Shown here: in pieces, positions 14,577 through 25,124 of the stretch
Layout: each line of letters opens with the position of its first letter
Position numbering within the stretch: position 1 is the first letter of the stretch
NCBI GenBank assembly: GCA_947628315.1
Contig: CANQZJ010000016.1
Coordinates: forward strand, 1 to 38,278
Length of the DNA: 38,278 bases
Source of the DNA: an uncultured Oscillospiraceae bacterium
Lineage (GTDB): Bacteria > Bacillota > Clostridia > Oscillospirales > Oscillospiraceae
Direction: 5' to 3'
Position numbers and translations under genes: made by a program
Notes under the pieces: model-generated
What the model saw: the letters and a program-made list of their open reading frames with translations, nothing else
The model's database searches: none
What the model was told of the DNA's origin: nothing

Positions 14577-17500
14577 GTTCGGTTGACAACAGAATCGTCA
14601 ACATGGGCTTCAACGGGAGCCAGTTCTTCAGCGGCGTCATGCAGGCCATCGGCCTGTTGGGGCAGTTGCAGAACTCCCTTAAGCTCACCGAGGCGACTCA
14701 GGGCATGGACAAGCTGTCCGCGGCGGCGAACAAAATCGACGTCTCGGGCCTACAGAGCAGCGTGGACGGCATAGCCAGTCGCTTCAGCACACTGGGCGTC
14801 ATCGGCATGTCCGCCCTCAACAACCTCACAAGCCGCGCGATAAACGCCGGTGCCCAGATGGTCAAGGCCCTGACGGTGGCCCCCGTCATGACCGGCTTCA
14901 ACGAGATGGAACTCAAGATGAAGTCCATCCAGACCATCTTGAGCAACACCCAGTCGCGCTACGGCACCAACGTCGGGGACGTCACGAGGGCCCTCGACGA
15001 GCTGAACACGTATGCGGACAAGACCATCTACAACTTCGCCGAGATGACCCAGAACATCGGCCGATTCACCACGGCCGGTCTGGACCTCGACACCTCCATC
15101 ACGGGCATCAAGGGCCTCGCGAACCTCGGTGCGTTCTTCAACGCGGGCTCCACGAACGTCACCCGCGCCATGTACCAGATGTCTCAGGCCATGGCGGCGG
15201 GCAGCGTCAAGCTGATGGACTGGAACTCATTGGTGAACGCCAACATGGGCGGCACCGAGTTCGTCGACGACATCATGCGGGTGGCCCGGAAGCACGGTGT
15301 GGCCATCGACGAGATGATTGCCGACCAAGGCAGCTTCCGCGAGACCCTTCGCGAGGGCTGGCTGACCAACGACATCTTCCTAGAGTCGCTGAGCCACTTC
15401 TCGACGGACGTCGACGCCATCGGCGAGGACGTCTACCGCGCGCAGCTGGCCGCCGAGGGCTGGTCGGACGCCGAAATCGACAAGATTGTCTATCTCGGCA
15501 GGACCGCCACCGAGGCGGCGACCAAGGTGCGCTCGTGGACTCAGCTCTGGGACACCCTCTCCGAGGAGGCCGGCTCCAGCTGGGCCACCACGTGGGAGAC
15601 CATATTCGGCAACTTCGAGGACTCCACCGAGCTCTTCAACGGCGCCTACAAGATGCTCAACCCGTTCATCAGCGGCATGGGGCAGTGGCGGAACGACCTG
15701 CTCGGCGGATGGGCGCAGCTCGGAGGGCGCGATTCCCTCATCAGGACCGTCACCACGCTCGGCGAGGACCTGCTCGGGACGCTCTCCATCATCGGGGACG
15801 CCGCGTCCGACGCGTTCGACATCTCCCCGCAGGGTCTCGTCAACATGACGACCGACCTTGAGAAGTTCGTCAGCAGCCTCCAGCTCAGCGAGGATGCCGT
15901 CAACGACGCCAAGGCCACGTTCGAGGGGTTCTTCTCCCTGTTCGACATCGCCGGACAGGTCGGAGGGTTCCTCCTCGGGGTCGGCGGGGAGGTCGTGAAG
16001 GCCCTGTTTCCGCTCACGGACGGTCTCCTCGACATCACCGGCTTCTTCGGCGGCGGGATGACGGGCTTCAGCAAGTGGCTCGACGAGTCCAACCTGCTCG
16101 ACGACGCCCTCGCCAACATCCACGGGTTCCTCACGCCCATCCGCGACCTCATGTCGGACGTCTCGGCGGGCATCGGCGACTTCGTGGACTTCTCCGCGTC
16201 CAAGTTGCAGGAGCTCCAGCCCGTGTTCGACGCTGTCTTCGGCGGCATGGGCGACGCCATGGGCGGCTTTCAGGAGTGGCTCGACGGCGTGCGTGGCTCT
16301 TGGAGTGACGTCCTCGACAACTTCGGGCGCAACCTTCAAAATGGCATCCCCGGATTCGGAGAGGGCGTCGACGGCTTCGTTCAGGGCCTCGTCGACATGG
16401 TTACGCCGAATCCCGAGACCATGGACGACGTCGAGCAGAAGAAGACCATGCTCGGCAGGTTCGGTGAGACCATCGGCACGTTCGTCACGGACTTCGCCAA
16501 GGGCGTTCAGGACTTCTTCCGGGGCACCTCGGAGATAAACATCGGGACCGTCAGCGCCGACGCGGGCTCCGTCCTCGGCAACGTGGTGGAGATGTTCACC
16601 TCGATACCGTGGGCGGACGTCCTCGCGGTCGTGGGCATATTCGGCACGGCCAAGGTCTTCGCCAACATGGCGTCCACCTTCACGGCGGCGAGCCGCGCCT
16701 TCAAGGGCGTCTTCCGCATCGTGGACGACTTCGGCGACTTGGTCCAGTCGTTCAAGAAGATTGGCAACGCGACCGCCCTCTACATCAAGCTTCAGGGGCT
16801 CGCCGCGTTCGTGGAGGCCCTCGCGCCCGTCATAGCGGCCATAGCGGCCCTCGCGTTCGTGGAGGGAATGGCCCCCGGCTCCGCCGGTCGCGCCATAGAG
16901 GCGCTCCAGTCCATCCTCTGGCAGTTCGCCGGCCTCGTCGCCGTCGTCTCGGCGCTCGGGAGCAAGGTCAAGGTCGGGTCCGTCATGGGGCTCGCCCAGA
17001 CCCTCGTCACGTTCGCCATCGCCATGATGGTCATAGCGGGCGCGGTGATGCTGCTGGCCGACATACCGCAGGCCAACCTAGACGCCGGCGTGGGCGCCAT
17101 GGTCACCCTGATGCGGATGCTCGGCACGATGACCGTCCTGATGAGCAGCACCGGCTCGTTCACGGGCAAGCACTCGTCGCTCAACCTCAACTCCGGCCGC
17201 GTGCGGGGGCAGATTCTACAGATAATCGCGATAGTCGGTGCCGTCATGGCCCTCGCCAACGTCGTCCAGCAGCTCGGGTCGATGAACCCGGACGCCGTGG
17301 CAACCGGACTCGACGCGGTCACGCGGATAATGACGTCCGTCACAGCAGCCCTGACCGCGCTCAGCATGGCCGCCGGACTGTCGTTCAACTCCGACATGTT
17401 CGGCGTGTCCTACAAGGGCGGAACCGCGACCCCGCTTCGCAACATACTGGCGCTGATAGCCGTCATGGAGTCCGTAAAGATGCTCTCCGACGTCGTGCGG

Positions 17501-20500
17501 TCGCTCGGGTCGATGAACCCGGACGGCGTGGCGCAGGGCCTTGCGGCCATGTCGACCATACTCAACGCCGTCATCGCCGCGATGGCGGCCGTCAGCGCCC
17601 TCGCGGGCATGTCCTACAGCTCCGACACGTTCGGCGTGTCCTACAAGGGCGGAAAGGCCACCCCTCTCCGCAACATATTGGCGCTCATCGCCATCGCGGG
17701 CTCCGTCAAGGCGCTCGCGGACGTCGTGGGCGACCTAGGCGGGATGGACGCCGGGGCCGTGGCTCAGGGCATACAGGGCATGGGGCAGGTGCTTCTCGCC
17801 CTCGTCGGGGCCATGGGCGCCATGGCGCTCATATCCAAGACCATGGGTGCGGTCAAGATTCGCAACATAGCCACGATAATCGTGCTCGTCAGCGCGATGA
17901 AGGGCTTGGCGGACGTGGTGCACCAACTCGGCAGCATGTACGGGGCCAACATGGGCAACGGCATCGCCGGGTTGCAGGCCCTCGCGGGCATCCTTGAGGC
18001 GCTCATGGCCGTCATGACCATCATCTCCAACTTCTCCGGGGGCTTCACGTCATCGCTCGGCACCATTCTCCTGATGACCACGTCGGTCAACGCGCTCGTC
18101 AAGCTCGTCGACGTCGTCAGGCAGCTCTCCGACGTGGGCCTCGCGGGCATAGGGACCGGGGCGGTCGGCATATTCGCCGTCCTGACGGCCCTCGCGGGCG
18201 GTCTCGCGCTGCTCAACGCGGCCGGACGGAACGCACCCGTCGCCGGTCTGATGGCCTATGCGGCCACCCTCGGGCTCCTCGCGGCGGCGTTCAAGTCCTT
18301 CGCGGACCTCTCGTTCGAGCAGACGGCTCAGGGCATCGTGGCCATGGCCGGCGCGCTCGCCGTCATAGGCATATCCGCCGCGCTCCTCAGCGGCTCCGCG
18401 CTCGCCATAGCGGAGCTGGGCGGGGCGCTGCTGATATTCAACACGGCGGCCCTCATCGGCGCGGCGGCGGTCTGGGTGCTGGCGGAGGCGTTCACCGTCC
18501 TCGGCAACATCACCGGGCCCGCCCTCGCGGCGCTGCTCGAAAACCTGCCCAAGGTGGCCGTGGCCATCGTCAACGCCTTCCTCGACGCGGTTCAGGCGCT
18601 CGCCTCCCGCGCGGCGGAGTTCGGCACGGCAATCGGCCAGATACTACTCGGTGCGCTACAGGGCCTCCTCGGCATAGCGGAGGAGCTCACCGCCACGCTG
18701 GCACAGCTCCTGATAGACGTGTTCAACGGCATCGGCGAGTACGCCCCTCAGCTGGTGGACGCGCTCATCAACATGCTCTGCAACATATTCGACGCGGTCG
18801 CCCGCAACGCGGACCGGTTCATGGGGTCCCTCAAGAACCTCACGGACGCCATAGCGCAGGCGTTCGGCAAGTCCTTCGGGGAAATCCAGTTCGACCAGTC
18901 CACCGTGGACGGCATCGTCAAGTCCATGTACGAGATTTTCGCGCTCATAGCGCTGATGAAGTTCAGCGGCGTGGGCATCAAGGACGCCCTCAAGACCGTG
19001 GCCGAGCTCGGCCTCGTCTTCGGCGCCATGGTCGGCCTGTACGCCCTCATCTCGCTCTGCGCGTCCGACGAGGCCAACGAGGCCCTCGGCAAGATTAACG
19101 AGTCCGTGGCCATAATCACGGCCGTGTGCGTGGCGTTCTCCGTCATACCGTGGCAGGGCGCGGTCAACGCCATCGTCGGCCTCGACCTGTTCATCGCCAA
19201 CCTGACCGCGATACTCGCGGCGTTGGGCGCCCTCAAGCAGATACCCGGCTTCGAGTGGCTCATCTCCGAGGGAGGCCAGCTGCTCGGCACGCTGGGCGAG
19301 GCCATCGGGCGCTTCATAGGTGGCATCGGTCAGGGAATGGTGGAGCAGTTCAGCGGCAGCTTCGGCGAGGTCGGCAGGAACCTCTCGGATTTCGCCACGA
19401 ACGCGGGGCCGTTCTTCGAGTTCGTCGGCAGCCTCGACCCGAGCATCAACGAGAAGCTCACCTCCTTCAAGGAGGTTGTGGACGTAATCGGCAAGCTCGG
19501 CACCAAGACCACCAACGGCTACAACGACTTCAGCTCCCAGAAGCTCAAGCAGCTCGGGGAGTTCCTGCCGCAGCTGGCCACGATGATGTCCGACTTCCAG
19601 ACCAACCTCGGGGACGTCGACCCGGCCGCGCTCACGTCGGTCGGCACGCTCTTGGAGAGCATCGGCGGACTCGTGGAGAAGATGCCAAAGAAGCTGTCCG
19701 GAACCACCGACAGCTACGGCGTGATGTCGCTCAGCGAGTTCGCCACGGACCTCAGCGGGTTCGCGACGGAGGTCAAGAGCGTCATCGACACAATCGGGCC
19801 GGCCGACAGCTTCGACACCAGCGGCGTGGAGGCAATCATCGGCCTCGCCCGCGAGCTCAACGGCCTACAGCAGGAGCTCCCGCCGATTAACAACGGCAGC
19901 AGCGCTTGGTGGACCGGCAGCACGCAGACCCTCAACTCCTTCGCGACGGGCATCGCCGACCTAGGCGAGTCGATTCAGGGGCTCATCGAGCTCTACCCGA
20001 CCGCGGAGGGTCTGGACCTGTCCGGTGTCAGGGCCATAGCGGAGCTGGCCAAGGAATTCATCCAGATGCAGATAGACCTCGCCTCGGGGACCACCATGGA
20101 CACCAGCTGGTTCTCGTGGGAGCAGTTCATGGGCATCGGCGAGTTCGGCAACCAGCTCGGCATATTCGCAGACCACCTCAAGGGCAAGGACCTGAGCTTC
20201 AAGGAGTTCGGTCAGGAGTCCGGCTTCGACATGGGCCGGGTCCGGAACATGCTCACCGTCGTCAGCGCCCTCGCCGAGATACAGGGCGAGCTGGCGCAGG
20301 CCACCCAGACCGAGAGCGGCTGGACCGGCGGTACGGACTTCACCACCATCGGCGGGCTTGTCGAGCAGATAGCCGCGCACAGCGAGGACTTCCAGAAGCT
20401 CAGCGACATATCCATCGACGAGGAGACGGCGGCCGGCGTCGGTCGGCTCGGAACGGCGCTCTCGGCGCTCGCCACGGCGTTCAGCACCGACATGGCGGAC

Positions 20501-21730
20501 TACAACCCCGTGAACGTCAACAACCTCGTCAACAACCTGAACAGCCTGTCTCAGATATTCTCCGGCAACGGGCTGAACGGGAGCGTCATGGGCGGCATCG
20601 ACTTCGCGACGGTGTCGTCCAACATCCAGCAGATTTCCACCGTCCTTCCCGGGCTCATAGGGGCGTTCTCGTCCCTCAGCACGGCCACGGGGGAGAACGG
20701 CGAGACCATGGGCGGCAGCATCCAAGGGTTCTTGGACAGCCTCGACCGCCTGTTCCAGTACGACTTCGGTGCGATACTCACCAACATCGACACGTCCGTG
20801 CAGGGCATCCAGAACTCCATAGGCAACATGCTCACCCAGATGTCCAACGACCTCACGACCAAGACGGAGGAGTTCCGGACGGCCGGCGAGAACATGGGCA
20901 AGGCCCTCATCGAGGGCATGAACGCAGCGGGCACGGACACCAGTGCCCTGACCGCACTCGTTCAGGCCGCCTTGGACGCCATCGCCTCCAAGGAGGGCGA
21001 CTTCAAGACCAAGGGCGAGACGTCGGGCCAGAACTACGTCGACGGCGTGTCGTCCAAGCAGGGCCCCGCGGCCGACGCGGCGCGCCAGATGGCCTCCGAG
21101 GCCGCGTCTGCGGCGGAGGGCGGCTACGACGCGTTCTACAGCGCGGGCGCCAACGCGGCACAGGGCTACGTCGATGGCATCGAGGCGAAGATTGGCGAGG
21201 CTAGGACCAAGGCCGCCGAGCTCGCGTCCGTCGCCGCCGCGGCCACAAACGCCGCACAGCAGTCCCACTCCCCGTCCCGGGTGTTCATGAAGATAGGCGC
21301 GAACGCCGCCATGGGGTACATTCTGGGGATGAGGGACCAACAGGGTGCCGTCAAGAGCGAGGCCGGGTCCATGGTGGCCGGTGCCCTCGCCAAGGCGTAC
21401 GACTTGGCCCAGCGCGAGAAGAACTTCCAGCCCGTCATCGCCCCGGTGTACGACGGCTCCTCCATCGAGGAGGGCGTGGCGACGTCCGAGATGCTCCTCA
21501 AGGGGCTCCAGACGCGCGCCCTGTCCCACGCAATCGGCCTGTCCGACAGCATCTCCACCGCCATGAGGCCGGAGGAGAGGGACGAGGCGGAGTCCGAGGG
21601 CACCGGAGCCACGCAGATAGTCCAGAACTTCACCCAGAACAACACGTCGCCCAAGGCGCTCAGCCGCCTCGACATCTACCGTGACACCCGCAACCTGTTC
21701 GCGCTCGCAAAGGAGGCCGCCGTCAAATGA
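14573..21730 (+). CDS. Tail tape measure protein
   Basis: The product is 2385 residues from GTG 14573, overlapping the previous stop. Residues 105-230 match the tape measure core of TP901-like phages (MELKMKSIQTILSNTQ, then GRFTTAGLDLDTSITGIKGLANL). From about 740 to 1330 the protein is strongly hydrophobic, with tandem units near 77 residues long. The C-terminal third is Gly/Ser-rich and helical, and SPSRVF at about 2231 is followed by GANAAMGYILGMRDQQG, a usual end block. It fixes tail length and is expelled at infection. The hydrophobic repeats may form or cross the host membrane channel. At about 0.15 nm per residue, the tail would be near 350 nm. Confidence 0.95.
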   Translation: MSSVDNRIVNMGFNGSQFFSGVMQAIGLLGQLQNSLKLTEATQGMDKLSAAANKIDVSGLQSSVDGIASRFSTLGVIGMSALNNLTSRAINAGAQMVKALTVAPVMTGFNEMELKMKSIQTILSNTQSRYGTNVGDVTRALDELNTYADKTIYNFAEMTQNIGRFTTAGLDLDTSITGIKGLANLGAFFNAGSTNVTRAMYQMSQAMAAGSVKLMDWNSLVNANMGGTEFVDDIMRVARKHGVAIDEMIADQGSFRETLREGWLTNDIFLESLSHFSTDVDAIGEDVYRAQLAAEGWSDAEIDKIVYLGRTATEAATKVRSWTQLWDTLSEEAGSSWATTWETIFGNFEDSTELFNGAYKMLNPFISGMGQWRNDLLGGWAQLGGRDSLIRTVTTLGEDLLGTLSIIGDAASDAFDISPQGLVNMTTDLEKFVSSLQLSEDAVNDAKATFEGFFSLFDIAGQVGGFLLGVGGEVVKALFPLTDGLLDITGFFGGGMTGFSKWLDESNLLDDALANIHGFLTPIRDLMSDVSAGIGDFVDFSASKLQELQPVFDAVFGGMGDAMGGFQEWLDGVRGSWSDVLDNFGRNLQNGIPGFGEGVDGFVQGLVDMVTPNPETMDDVEQKKTMLGRFGETIGTFVTDFAKGVQDFFRGTSEINIGTVSADAGSVLGNVVEMFTSIPWADVLAVVGIFGTAKVFANMASTFTAASRAFKGVFRIVDDFGDLVQSFKKIGNATALYIKLQGLAAFVEALAPVIAAIAALAFVEGMAPGSAGRAIEALQSILWQFAGLVAVVSALGSKVKVGSVMGLAQTLVTFAIAMMVIAGAVMLLADIPQANLDAGVGAMVTLMRMLGTMTVLMSSTGSFTGKHSSLNLNSGRVRGQILQIIAIVGAVMALANVVQQLGSMNPDAVATGLDAVTRIMTSVTAALTALSMAAGLSFNSDMFGVSYKGGTATPLRNILALIAVMESVKMLSDVVRSLGSMNPDGVAQGLAAMSTILNAVIAAMAAVSALAGMSYSSDTFGVSYKGGKATPLRNILALIAIAGSVKALADVVGDLGGMDAGAVAQGIQGMGQVLLALVGAMGAMALISKTMGAVKIRNIATIIVLVSAMKGLADVVHQLGSMYGANMGNGIAGLQALAGILEALMAVMTIISNFSGGFTSSLGTILLMTTSVNALVKLVDVVRQLSDVGLAGIGTGAVGIFAVLTALAGGLALLNAAGRNAPVAGLMAYAATLGLLAAAFKSFADLSFEQTAQGIVAMAGALAVIGISAALLSGSALAIAELGGALLIFNTAALIGAAAVWVLAEAFTVLGNITGPALAALLENLPKVAVAIVNAFLDAVQALASRAAEFGTAIGQILLGALQGLLGIAEELTATLAQLLIDVFNGIGEYAPQLVDALINMLCNIFDAVARNADRFMGSLKNLTDAIAQAFGKSFGEIQFDQSTVDGIVKSMYEIFALIALMKFSGVGIKDALKTVAELGLVFGAMVGLYALISLCASDEANEALGKINESVAIITAVCVAFSVIPWQGAVNAIVGLDLFIANLTAILAALGALKQIPGFEWLISEGGQLLGTLGEAIGRFIGGIGQGMVEQFSGSFGEVGRNLSDFATNAGPFFEFVGSLDPSINEKLTSFKEVVDVIGKLGTKTTNGYNDFSSQKLKQLGEFLPQLATMMSDFQTNLGDVDPAALTSVGTLLESIGGLVEKMPKKLSGTTDSYGVMSLSEFATDLSGFATEVKSVIDTIGPADSFDTSGVEAIIGLARELNGLQQELPPINNGSSAWWTGSTQTLNSFATGIADLGESIQGLIELYPTAEGLDLSGVRAIAELAKEFIQMQIDLASGTTMDTSWFSWEQFMGIGEFGNQLGIFADHLKGKDLSFKEFGQESGFDMGRVRNMLTVVSALAEIQGELAQATQTESGWTGGTDFTTIGGLVEQIAAHSEDFQKLSDISIDEETAAGVGRLGTALSALATAFSTDMADYNPVNVNNLVNNLNSLSQIFSGNGLNGSVMGGIDFATVSSNIQQISTVLPGLIGAFSSLSTATGENGETMGGSIQGFLDSLDRLFQYDFGAILTNIDTSVQGIQNSIGNMLTQMSNDLTTKTEEFRTAGENMGKALIEGMNAAGTDTSALTALVQAALDAIASKEGDFKTKGETSGQNYVDGVSSKQGPAADAARQMASEAASAAEGGYDAFYSAGANAAQGYVDGIEAKIGEARTKAAELASVAAAATNAAQQSHSPSRVFMKIGANAAMGYILGMRDQQGAVKSEAGSMVAGALAKAYDLAQREKNFQPVIAPVYDGSSIEEGVATSEMLLKGLQTRALSHAIGLSDSISTAMRPEERDEAESEGTGATQIVQNFTQNNTSPKALSRLDIYRDTRNLFALAKEAAVK
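17195..18060 (+). repeat. Tandem repeats inside the tape measure gene
   Basis: Repeats of about 77 codons are visible. The clearest pair shares the FGVSYKGG coding segment, starting at 17398 and at 17629, exactly 231 nt apart. Each unit runs through a hydrophobic helix (NILALIAVMESVK-like), a (V/L)GSMN-type turn with GVAQG and a second Ala-rich helix. Two more diverged units follow (KIRNIATII at about 17857). They point to internal duplication as a route to changing tail length. Confidence 0.75.
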
Positions 21731-22962
21731 TTCAGTCAGTGACCATAGACAACTTCCTCGGCGAGCGCGTCACGTGCGACTTGGACAACCCGTTCGGGCA
21801 CGGCCTCAACGTCACCGGTGTGGACGGCATAGCGCCGGAGAACATAGGCATCGTGACGCAGGACCTAGCCCTGCTGGACGGGTCGGTGTACTCATCCAGC
21901 AGGGCCCCCGAGCGGGAGATTACAATCTCGTTCAGGTTCCTCGGGGTCGGCACGGACGACGTGGAGCAGACGAGGCACCGTCTCTACAGGTGCTTCGGCG
22001 GGCTCGGTCGCCCCGTGCGGCTCCACTTCCAGACCGAGGACAACGTCCTCTACATAGACGGGCTCGTCAAGTCCTCGACGGCGGACATCTTCAGCGACAG
22101 CGAGACCGCCGCCGTGACAATCGTCTGCCCGGACCCGTGGTTCAGGTCGGAGACGGTCCTGAAGACCGTGGTGTTCGACCACATCAACGAGGGCGAGGGC
22201 TTCGAGTTCGACGCCAAGGACTACGGCTACGAGATTCAAAATAGGATTGAGTTCGGGTCCTACGACAGCAGGTACGCGTTCAGGGACTCGGTGTCGTTCG
22301 AGGTGTACAACCCGGGGGACCGGGACATAGGGTGCATCATCAGGGCGATGTGCACGAAGAACACCGACGTGGACGGCTCGATAAAGCTCATGCACATATC
22401 GTTCGAGAACTCTACGACCGGGGAGCTCTCCATGGCCAACCTCTCCACCGAGAAGGACGAGGTTCTGGAGTTCCACCAGTGGGACATCTACGAGATGAAC
22501 TCGATACCCGGCTACAAGATGATTAACTTCTACAAGTACGGGGTCACTGACGAACGCTCCCACGCGCGGGTGTCGGACACCTACAAGGTCATGCCGGCGC
22601 TCCCGTGGGAGCAGGTCCCGGACTTCTTCTCCAAGACGTGGGCGGAGCAGGCCAAGCTCATGACGGACTACCGGGAGCGGTACGCCGGATGGTTCCCGAG
22701 GCTGACCGAGGCCGCCTACCCCATGGGGTACTTTCAGGACTCCGAGCTGCTCTACAACGGCGGCAAGGGGGTCCCGGCCGACACGTACACGGTCACACCC
22801 CACCTCAACCTGTACGACAGGAACCACAAGTGGTTCAAGTTGCAGAAGGGGTGGAACACCGTGCAGGTCGGCCTCCGGAGCGGGCACTGGGGCGACAGCA
22901 AGAACGAGCTGCCGAACTTCGAGGTGTCCATCGAATACGAGCCTATGTACGAGGGGGTGTGA
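21727..22962 (+). CDS. Distal tail protein (Dit-like)
   Basis: The product is 411 residues. The ATG overlaps the tape measure TGA. It opens MIQSVTIDNFLGERVTCDLDNPFGHGLNVTGVDGIAP, followed by the APEREITISFRFLG strand pattern and the VCPDPWFRS turn that mark the siphovirus tail-tip family. The N-terminal half would form the hexameric ring closing the tail tube. The C-terminal half (from about 190) carries a beta-sandwich and an inserted helical region near residues 290-335 (PDFFSKTWAEQAKLMTDYRE), then a final beta domain. It is followed by the hub gene in the usual order. Confidence is high for the tail-tip role, less for any carbohydrate binding by the C-terminal part. Confidence 0.88.
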   Translation: MIQSVTIDNFLGERVTCDLDNPFGHGLNVTGVDGIAPENIGIVTQDLALLDGSVYSSSRAPEREITISFRFLGVGTDDVEQTRHRLYRCFGGLGRPVRLHFQTEDNVLYIDGLVKSSTADIFSDSETAAVTIVCPDPWFRSETVLKTVVFDHINEGEGFEFDAKDYGYEIQNRIEFGSYDSRYAFRDSVSFEVYNPGDRDIGCIIRAMCTKNTDVDGSIKLMHISFENSTTGELSMANLSTEKDEVLEFHQWDIYEMNSIPGYKMINFYKYGVTDERSHARVSDTYKVMPALPWEQVPDFFSKTWAEQAKLMTDYRERYAGWFPRLTEAAYPMGYFQDSELLYNGGKGVPADTYTVTPHLNLYDRNHKWFKLQKGWNTVQVGLRSGHWGDSKNELPNFEVSIEYEPMYEGV

Positions 22963-22965
22963 CAC

Positions 22966-25122
22966 TTGGATTCCTTCAGGGACGTATCCTACTCGGACGC
23001 GGACATCTACGTCATAGACAGCGTGACGGGCCGCACCAAGGCGGTCGTGGACGAGTTCTTCTCTCTGGTCTGGACGGAGCGGTTCAACGAGTGCGGAGAC
23101 TTCGAGCTCAGCGGCCCCGAGGGGACCATGTGGGCCGGGGTCATAGAGGAGGGCGACTACCTCCACTTCACGGGCAGCGGCGTCGGCAGGGGCGGCAGAT
23201 GCACGATGGTCGTCGAGAGCCGGTACACCGTCTGGGACGCGGACGACGGATACACCGTGTTCGCCAACGGGCGCTCTCTGGAGTGCCTGTTGGAGCGGCG
23301 GGTGAACCTCGGGCTCGTCAAGTACGACCCGACCGACCCCAAGGCGTACGAGGAGTTCAAGTGGTACGCCTACGCCCCCATCCACCCGAACGACCCGATG
23401 GACATGTCCGCTTGGCCGCACAAGAGGAACTTCACGGGCGACCGCGACCTCTACTACCCCATGGACGACCAGCACATCGTCACGCCCTACGCCATCGAGC
23501 GCATAGACAGGTCCAACTCGGCTCAGGGCGCCGACGTCATCGGAACCATATACGCCCTCATCCAGTCCAACGTCGGACCGGACGCCAAGGAGTCCCGCCA
23601 GTTCGGCGACACCTTCGACACGTACAGGTACCCGACGTACCGCACGGACTCCAAGGACGAGGACGGGCGGTACCACGAGTACACGGGCGAGCCCTTCCAC
23701 ATGCCGGAGCCCATGGACGGCCGGTTCGAGAACCTCTACGACCTGATAGTCGAGCTCTTGGAGGCCACGGCGCGCTACAAGAACGCCCTCGGCATGAAGC
23801 TGACGGGCGAGATGCGGCAGGTGTCGGAGGGCTCCGCCGACACGGTCTTCCACATGACCTTCGAGGTGTATCAGGGCAGGGACCTCACCATCGACAACAG
23901 GGACGGCAACGAGCCCGTCATATTCGCCAAGGACTGGGACAACGCCATAACGCTCCAGTACGTCTCCGGCGAGGCCAACCTCAAGAACAGCCTGCTCTAC
24001 GACACCGGCCTGACCTACACGCCGGCCGACACATACGAGCTGGAGCAGCTGCTCTCGTCCCTCGACCTTGAGAATCAGGCCATCCAGATTGAGGCGAACT
24101 ACCCCGAGCCCCCGGAGCTGCCAAAGCGCGAGGACTACGACGACGAGTACGACTACAACGAAGCCATGGAGCAGTACGACGAGACCATGGAGAACTACGA
24201 GAAGCAGATGCGGGCCTTGGAGCGTCTCAAGACGAAGATGGAGAAGCAGGCGACGCGTCTGGAGCGCGAGCTCCGTACCCGTGACGAGGAGATTGCGAGA
24301 GTCGACGCGGAGCTGGCGAAGCCCGACGTCTCCGAGAGCGACAAGAAGAGGCTCGAAGAAGAGAAGTCGAAAATCGAGGGACGCAAGAAGGAGGACCAAG
24401 AGAGGCTCGACAAGCTCAGGTACCGCCGCGGGCAGATTGACGAGAACCACGAGTTCAAGGCTCCGGACGAGGCCGACGAGGCGACGAAGAAGTCCCTCCA
24501 GCGCAAGGAGAAGGAACGCCAGAAGGCCCTCAAGGCCGAGCAGGACGCCATCAGCGAGCTCAACGAGACGCTCACCAAGCGCAAGGAGGCCCGCGAGAAG
24601 GAGTACGACGACCGCGGGTACGAGGAGGTCTACTACGGTACCTACGGCCGCGACTACGCCAACCCCAACTGGACGGACGCCTCTTGGAGCGACGCAGACC
24701 AAGGCCCCATCGGGTACGACCGCCGCGAGATGTACCTACAGAAGGTGCCGGTGGAGTGGATGCGCGACCGATGGACCGGACGGTTCGGCGAGTACAGCTA
24801 CGACACCGACGACGATGGCGCCGACATCATGTGGTACCCCGACTGGAGCTACTTCTGCGAGACGATGCACAGGTCGTCGCGCACCGAGCTGAAGAAGGAC
24901 GACAACTCCCGCGAGTCGGACCTAGAGGCGACGGTGAACTACAACGTCATGTTCAAGCCGTTGACCGACTACAACGTCGGCGACAGGGTGACCACCATGG
25001 GAATCTGGAACAACGAGAGCGTGCGCGAGATGCGCTGTCAGGAGATTGTCTACTCCATCGACTCGTCGGGCTACACGGTGGTTCCGTCCTTCGTCATGAT
25101 TGAAGAGAGCGTAGGTACCTGA
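22966..25122 (+). CDS. Tail hub / tail-associated protein (Gp37-like) with coiled-coil insertion
   Basis: The product is 718 residues from TTG 22966, with GGGGG about 7 nt upstream. The N-terminal region (SVTGRTKAVVDEFFSLVWTERFNECGDFEL, then GRSLECLLERRV) is typical of the Gp37-like/hub family that sits under the distal tail ring. The last 80 residues (NYNVMFKPLTDYNVGDRVTTMG, MRCQEIVYSID) match the family end. Between about 375 and 545 lies a Lys/Glu/Arg-rich, almost uninterrupted coiled coil that splits this domain order. Insertions at this point are uncommon in my knowledge of the family. It may form a trimeric stalk that extends the tip. No lytic domain is apparent. Confidence 0.82.
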   Translation: MDSFRDVSYSDADIYVIDSVTGRTKAVVDEFFSLVWTERFNECGDFELSGPEGTMWAGVIEEGDYLHFTGSGVGRGGRCTMVVESRYTVWDADDGYTVFANGRSLECLLERRVNLGLVKYDPTDPKAYEEFKWYAYAPIHPNDPMDMSAWPHKRNFTGDRDLYYPMDDQHIVTPYAIERIDRSNSAQGADVIGTIYALIQSNVGPDAKESRQFGDTFDTYRYPTYRTDSKDEDGRYHEYTGEPFHMPEPMDGRFENLYDLIVELLEATARYKNALGMKLTGEMRQVSEGSADTVFHMTFEVYQGRDLTIDNRDGNEPVIFAKDWDNAITLQYVSGEANLKNSLLYDTGLTYTPADTYELEQLLSSLDLENQAIQIEANYPEPPELPKREDYDDEYDYNEAMEQYDETMENYEKQMRALERLKTKMEKQATRLERELRTRDEEIARVDAELAKPDVSESDKKRLEEEKSKIEGRKKEDQERLDKLRYRRGQIDENHEFKAPDEADEATKKSLQRKEKERQKALKAEQDAISELNETLTKRKEAREKEYDDRGYEEVYYGTYGRDYANPNWTDASWSDADQGPIGYDRREMYLQKVPVEWMRDRWTGRFGEYSYDTDDDGADIMWYPDWSYFCETMHRSSRTELKKDDNSRESDLEATVNYNVMFKPLTDYNVGDRVTTMGIWNNESVREMRCQEIVYSIDSSGYTVVPSFVMIEESVGT

Positions 25123-25124
25123 CC

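Noticed and set aside
21892-24702. A 936-codon minus-strand open frame across the distal tail and hub genes
   Set aside because: Shadow of Dit and hub coding sequence. The product is Val/Leu/Arg/Asp-biased without any family features.
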